From: CAYLJO01 sp964383905
Lineage (GTDB): Bacteria; Acidobacteriota; Blastocatellia; Pyrinomonadales; Pyrinomonadaceae
NCBI GenBank assembly: GCA_964383905.1
Contig: CAYLJO010000043.1
Span: 1-33,696 of the forward strand
Direction: 5' to 3'
Length of the DNA stretch: 33,696 bases
The notes under the pieces were generated by a model. The model did not search any database. It was not told the origin of the DNA and was given only the letters and a program-made list of their open reading frames with translations. The position numbers and the translations under genes are program-made. How positions within the stretch are numbered: the stretch's first letter is position 1; the number at the start of each line of letters is the position of its first letter. Below are positions 30,822 through 33,696 of the stretch, one piece after another.

Positions 30822-32291
30822 TTAGATCTTCCTCCCCGTGTTGATGACGTTAATACGCCGGAAGCGCGCGGGCGGACAGCCGTGCGAAACGGCGTTGACC
30901 TGCCCCGGCTCGCCCTTGCCGTCGAAGTATGAGCCGCCGAGGCTGTAGAACTCACGCGAGCCGACACCGTCGCAGGCGTTCCAGAAATCGGGCGTCCGCG
31001 ATTGGTAGGCGACGTCGCGCAGGAGGCCGACCTTTTTGCCATCCTTGATCTCGTAGAAGACCTGCCCGCCGAATTGAAAATTGTAGCGCTGCTGGTCGAT
31101 GGAGAAAGAGCCGTCGCCTTCGATGTAGATGCCATCTTTGACATCCGCGATCAGGTCGTCGGCGCTGATTTTTTGATTGCCCGGCGGGGGCTGCAAACTC
31201 ACGTTCGGCATCCGCTGGAAGGCGACGTCCCTCCAGCTATCCGCGTAGGCCGCGCCGTTCGAACGCTTCAACCCGATGACGGCGGCGTTATCACGAACCG
31301 TTTGATAGCCGACGAGCAGACCGTCTTTAATTAAGTCCCATTCGGTCGTCTTGACGCCGTCGTCGTCCCAGCCGCAGGTGGCCAAGCCGTTGCGCTGTGT
31401 TTTATCGGCCCTGATGTTAATGAATTTCGAGCCGTACTGGAACTTCCCGAGCTTTTCGCGGGTGGCGAAAGATGTGCCGGCGAAATTCGCCTCGTAGCCG
31501 AGCACACGATCCAGCTCGGTCGGGTGGCCGATGGACTCGTGAATCGTCAGCCAGAGGTGTGTGGGATGCAGCACGAGGTCTTTGCGGCCGGGTTCGACCG
31601 GCTTGGCGGTGTGCTTCCGAACGGCCTGCTCGGCGGCGCGCGGCGCCTCGTTAATGAGGTCATACTCGGCGACGACTTCATAGCCCTTACCGACCGGCGA
31701 GCCGAGGCTTCGGCGCTGCTCGAAACGCCCGGTCTGCGGATTTACGCTGGTGACGATGAAAGTGGGCCACGAGCGGATCAGCGTCTGCTCGATATAAGAG
31801 CCTTCGGTGGAAGCGAAATACTTCTCCTCCCTGCTAAAGAACATCAGGGAGTTGACGAACATCGGCCCCGGCCCTTTGATCCTTGTCGCTTCGGCATTGA
31901 CCTGCAAAAGGTGGTCGGCCTTTTCCGACAGCGGCACAGCGAAGGGGTCGCGCTCGACGGGCGTCGTATATTTCGCGTCCGGGTATTTTTCGACCGGGAC
32001 GAGCGAGATCGGGCTGCGTTGGATCGCTTTGTTTGCGCGCGCAATCGAAACGGCGCGCTCGGTGACACGCGCGATCTCATCCTTCTCAAGCTTGCTCGAC
32101 GCGGAGAACCCCCACGCGCCGTTAACAAGCACGCGTACGCCGAAGCCGAATGATTCGGTGTTTGTGACGTTCTCGACGCGCTTCTCGCGCGTGGTGACGA
32201 ACTGATTGGTGAAGCGGCTGATACGGATGTCGGCATAGGATGCTCCTTTTTGCGCGGCGGCATTCAGAGCGACATCGGCCAAATCTTTCAT
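30822..32291 (-). CDS. tldD: TldD-like metalloprotease
   Basis: This 489-residue protein carries the TldD zinc-binding motif HESIGH (H251, E252, H256) followed by PTELDRVLGYEANFAG. Family segments SYADIRISRF at the N-terminus, GKFQYGSKFINI, and VNAVSHGCPPARFR at the C-terminus (with the conserved Cys) are present. TldD with TldE forms a heterodimeric protease that degrades unfolded peptides and, in some bacteria, removes leader peptides from ribosomal natural products (microcin B17) or acts on CcdA. There is no signal peptide, so it acts in the cytoplasm. tldE follows one base after the stop. No precursor peptide gene was seen next to the pair, so a housekeeping role is more likely here. Confidence 0.92.
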   Translation of the reverse strand: MKDLADVALNAAAQKGASYADIRISRFTNQFVTTREKRVENVTNTESFGFGVRVLVNGAWGFSASSKLEKDEIARVTERAVSIARANKAIQRSPISLVPVEKYPDAKYTTPVERDPFAVPLSEKADHLLQVNAEATRIKGPGPMFVNSLMFFSREEKYFASTEGSYIEQTLIRSWPTFIVTSVNPQTGRFEQRRSLGSPVGKGYEVVAEYDLINEAPRAAEQAVRKHTAKPVEPGRKDLVLHPTHLWLTIHESIGHPTELDRVLGYEANFAGTSFATREKLGKFQYGSKFINIRADKTQRNGLATCGWDDDGVKTTEWDLIKDGLLVGYQTVRDNAAVIGLKRSNGAAYADSWRDVAFQRMPNVSLQPPPGNQKISADDLIADVKDGIYIEGDGSFSIDQQRYNFQFGGQVFYEIKDGKKVGLLRDVAYQSRTPDFWNACDGVGSREFYSLGGSYFDGKGEPGQVNAVSHGCPPARFRRINVINTGRKI

Positions 32292-32472
32292 CTCACGATC
32301 TCCGGAGGACCAAGCTTTGAGTGGATTGGAATGAGTCGTGCCGGACGATCCGATTATACGCGAAATGCTCTGAATAGTTGCAAAGCCGTGGGGGCCGCCT
32401 CAGGACGGCTGGACAGCGCGCCCTCGACAGTGTAAAAGAGTTAATTTCGCTGCGACGCGCCGATTTAATCTA

Positions 32473-32480
32473 GGGAGGTG
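32473..32480 (+). promoter_or_regulatory. strong Shine-Dalgarno of ychF
   Basis: GGGAGGTG ends five bases before the ATG at 32486, which settles the start. Confidence 0.8.
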
Positions 32481-32485
32481 CTCTC

Positions 32486-33586
32486 ATGCTCCGCGCAGGT
32501 ATTGTCGGTTTGCCCAACGTCGGCAAGTCAACGCTTTTCAATGCGCTGACGGCACAATCGTCGGCGCTCGCCGCCAACTATCCGTTCGCCACCATCGAAC
32601 CCAACGTCGGCGTCGTCGCCGTGCCGGATGAGCGACTCGAGCCGCTGGCGAAGCTGGTCAAAACGGGCGTGATCATTCCGGCGACCGTGGAGTTCTTAGA
32701 CATCGCCGGGCTGGTGCGCGGCGCGTCGAAGGGCGAAGGTCTGGGTAACCAGTTTCTCGCCAACATACGCGAGACGGATACGGTGGTTCAGGTCGTGCGC
32801 TGCTTTGAGGACGAAGGGATCGTGCACGTCGAAGGCTCGGTCAACCCGCCGCGAGACATCGAGACCATTCAGATCGAGCTGGCGCTGGCAGATCTGGCGA
32901 CGGTCGAGCGCCGCCGCGAGCGCGCGCAGAAAACGGCCAAAGGTGGCGACAAAACTGCCCGCGCGGAGCTTGACGTGTTAGATAAGATTCAACCCGCGCT
33001 CGAAGAAGGCAAGTCGGCGCGAACCGTGCAGCTCAGCGACGACGAGCGTGCTATTGCGCGCGGATTTTTCCTCCTGACGATGAAGCCGACTATTTACGCG
33101 GCGAATGTCGACGAAGCGGCGCTCTCCGACGCGGACGGGAACGCTCATGTCGGGACGGTCCGGGAAATTGCGGCGGGCGAGTCAGCCGAGTTCGTCATCA
33201 TCTGCGCCCAACTGGAAGCCGAGCTTGTCGAGCTCCCGCCGGACGAGCGGGCCGACTATTTAGAGGCCCTCGGCGTCACGAGCAGCGGCGTCGACCGGCT
33301 TATCAAGAGCGCCTACCGGCTGCTCGGCTTAATGTCATTTTTAACGGCGGGCGAAAAGGAGGTGCGCGCATGGACGATCCCGAAGGGGACGCGCGCGCCG
33401 CAAGCCGCAGGTGTCATCCACTCGGACATCGAGCGCGGATTTATCCGCGCCGAAGTCATTAGCTACGATGATCTGATGCGCGCGGGCTCTTACGCCGCCG
33501 CACGCGAGCAGGGTTTGCTCAGGTTGGAAGGCAAAGAGTACGTGATGCAGGAAGGCGATGTCGTGCATTTCCGCTTCAACGTCTGA
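32486..33586 (+). CDS. ychF: Obg-family ATPase YchF (OLA1)
   Basis: This full-length 366-residue cytoplasmic P-loop NTPase associates with ribosomes and hydrolyses ATP rather than GTP. It is linked to oxidative-stress responses and translation. Visible motifs: P-loop GLPNVGKST (residues 8-16), switch region YPFATIEPNVG, G3 DIAGLVRGASKGEGLGNQFL, and the altered G4 site NVDE in place of NKxD, which is the hallmark of its ATP preference. A helical hairpin with ELALADLATVERR follows, and the C-terminal TGS domain (GLMSFLTAGEKEVRAWT, HSDIERGFIRAEV, EGDVVHFRF) is complete. It is divergent from tldD, with about 190 bp between that should hold both promoters. Confidence 0.96.
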   Translation: MLRAGIVGLPNVGKSTLFNALTAQSSALAANYPFATIEPNVGVVAVPDERLEPLAKLVKTGVIIPATVEFLDIAGLVRGASKGEGLGNQFLANIRETDTVVQVVRCFEDEGIVHVEGSVNPPRDIETIQIELALADLATVERRRERAQKTAKGGDKTARAELDVLDKIQPALEEGKSARTVQLSDDERAIARGFFLLTMKPTIYAANVDEAALSDADGNAHVGTVREIAAGESAEFVIICAQLEAELVELPPDERADYLEALGVTSSGVDRLIKSAYRLLGLMSFLTAGEKEVRAWTIPKGTRAPQAAGVIHSDIERGFIRAEVISYDDLMRAGSYAAAREQGLLRLEGKEYVMQEGDVVHFRFNV

Positions 33587-33696
33587 AGCGCACCTCTTTC
33601 CGCGGTTCTCGACGCTTAACCGCACGTACCATAATTCGTATATAGAGGCTGTTCAAAAAGCTGTAGAGTAAAGAGTTAAGTTCGACAATGGCCCGT

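Noticed and set aside
29456..31144. TldE reading frame extended upstream to 562 codons.
   Set aside because: The added 108 codons overlap tldD, are Ser/Thr/Arg-rich in the way of antisense-frame noise, and a good start with a ribosome site lies at 30820.
29456..32291. TldD/TldE as part of a ribosomal peptide (RiPP) cluster.
   Set aside because: No precursor peptide, cyclodehydratase, radical SAM or exporter gene lies beside the pair; neighbours are membrane glycan-type genes and ychF.
33640..33696. AGGCTGTTCAAAAAGCTG at the right edge resembles an insertion-sequence terminus.
   Set aside because: Only about 50 bases remain in the window, with no partner end or transposase to support it.

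Overview
This is a GC-rich, gene-dense bacterial chromosome segment with genes on both strands. No rRNA, tRNA or CRISPR array was recognised. The gene content (paired sigma and anti-sigma genes, a DUF4097-type surface protein, a P1-family peptidase, a TldD/TldE pair, and an Agl23-like GT-C membrane protein) reminds me of Acidobacteriota, perhaps class Blastocatellia. That placement is an impression from protein families and was not tested by any search.

Layout, left to right. Positions 1-5000 hold transport and amino-acid or peptide metabolism: a TauE/SafE permease cut by the window edge, a DmpA/P1-type self-processing aminopeptidase on the minus strand, and an APC amino-acid permease whose stop overlaps the start of a PLP aminotransferase (ATGA). 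Positions 5034-6117 hold a decayed secreted amidohydrolase (internal deletion, frameshift, nonsense codon), followed by about 650 bp without a supported gene. Positions 6776-10699 hold a secreted TPR protein, then an ECF sigma factor, its zinc-finger anti-sigma factor and a DUF4097-like exported protein in overlapping or close order. Positions 10753-12027 hold a hypothetical gene and a membrane-anchored NTF2-like protein. An internally deleted ISKra4-like insertion sequence (12057-13155) follows, with clear terminal repeats and a perfect 9-bp target duplication. Next come a long RecQ helicase, a small proline-rich ORF and a DsbA/FrnE-like oxidoreductase. A second anti-sigma/sigma pair lies on the minus strand (16967-18529). 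A minus-strand block then reads tldD, tldE, a large membrane protein, an Agl23-like protein, smc with an intein, and a secreted hypothetical protein. ychF on the plus strand closes the window.

The strongest unusual signal is the DsbA/FrnE-like gene at 16273-16875. An in-frame TGA sits exactly where the first cysteine of the CPFC redox motif belongs. A well-placed Shine-Dalgarno precedes the upstream ATG, the remaining frame is clean, and a hairpin resembling a bacterial SECIS element lies just downstream of the TGA. This is a candidate UxxC selenoprotein that ordinary gene calling truncates.

Other notable points: a 560-residue LAGLIDADG intein inserted inside the Walker A P-loop of SMC; an acidic insertion of about 90 residues in the SMC head; a 26-residue Arg-rich insertion that splits the region 4 helix-turn-helix of the second sigma factor; and several palindromic elements lying in frame inside coding regions, always at linkers or loops.
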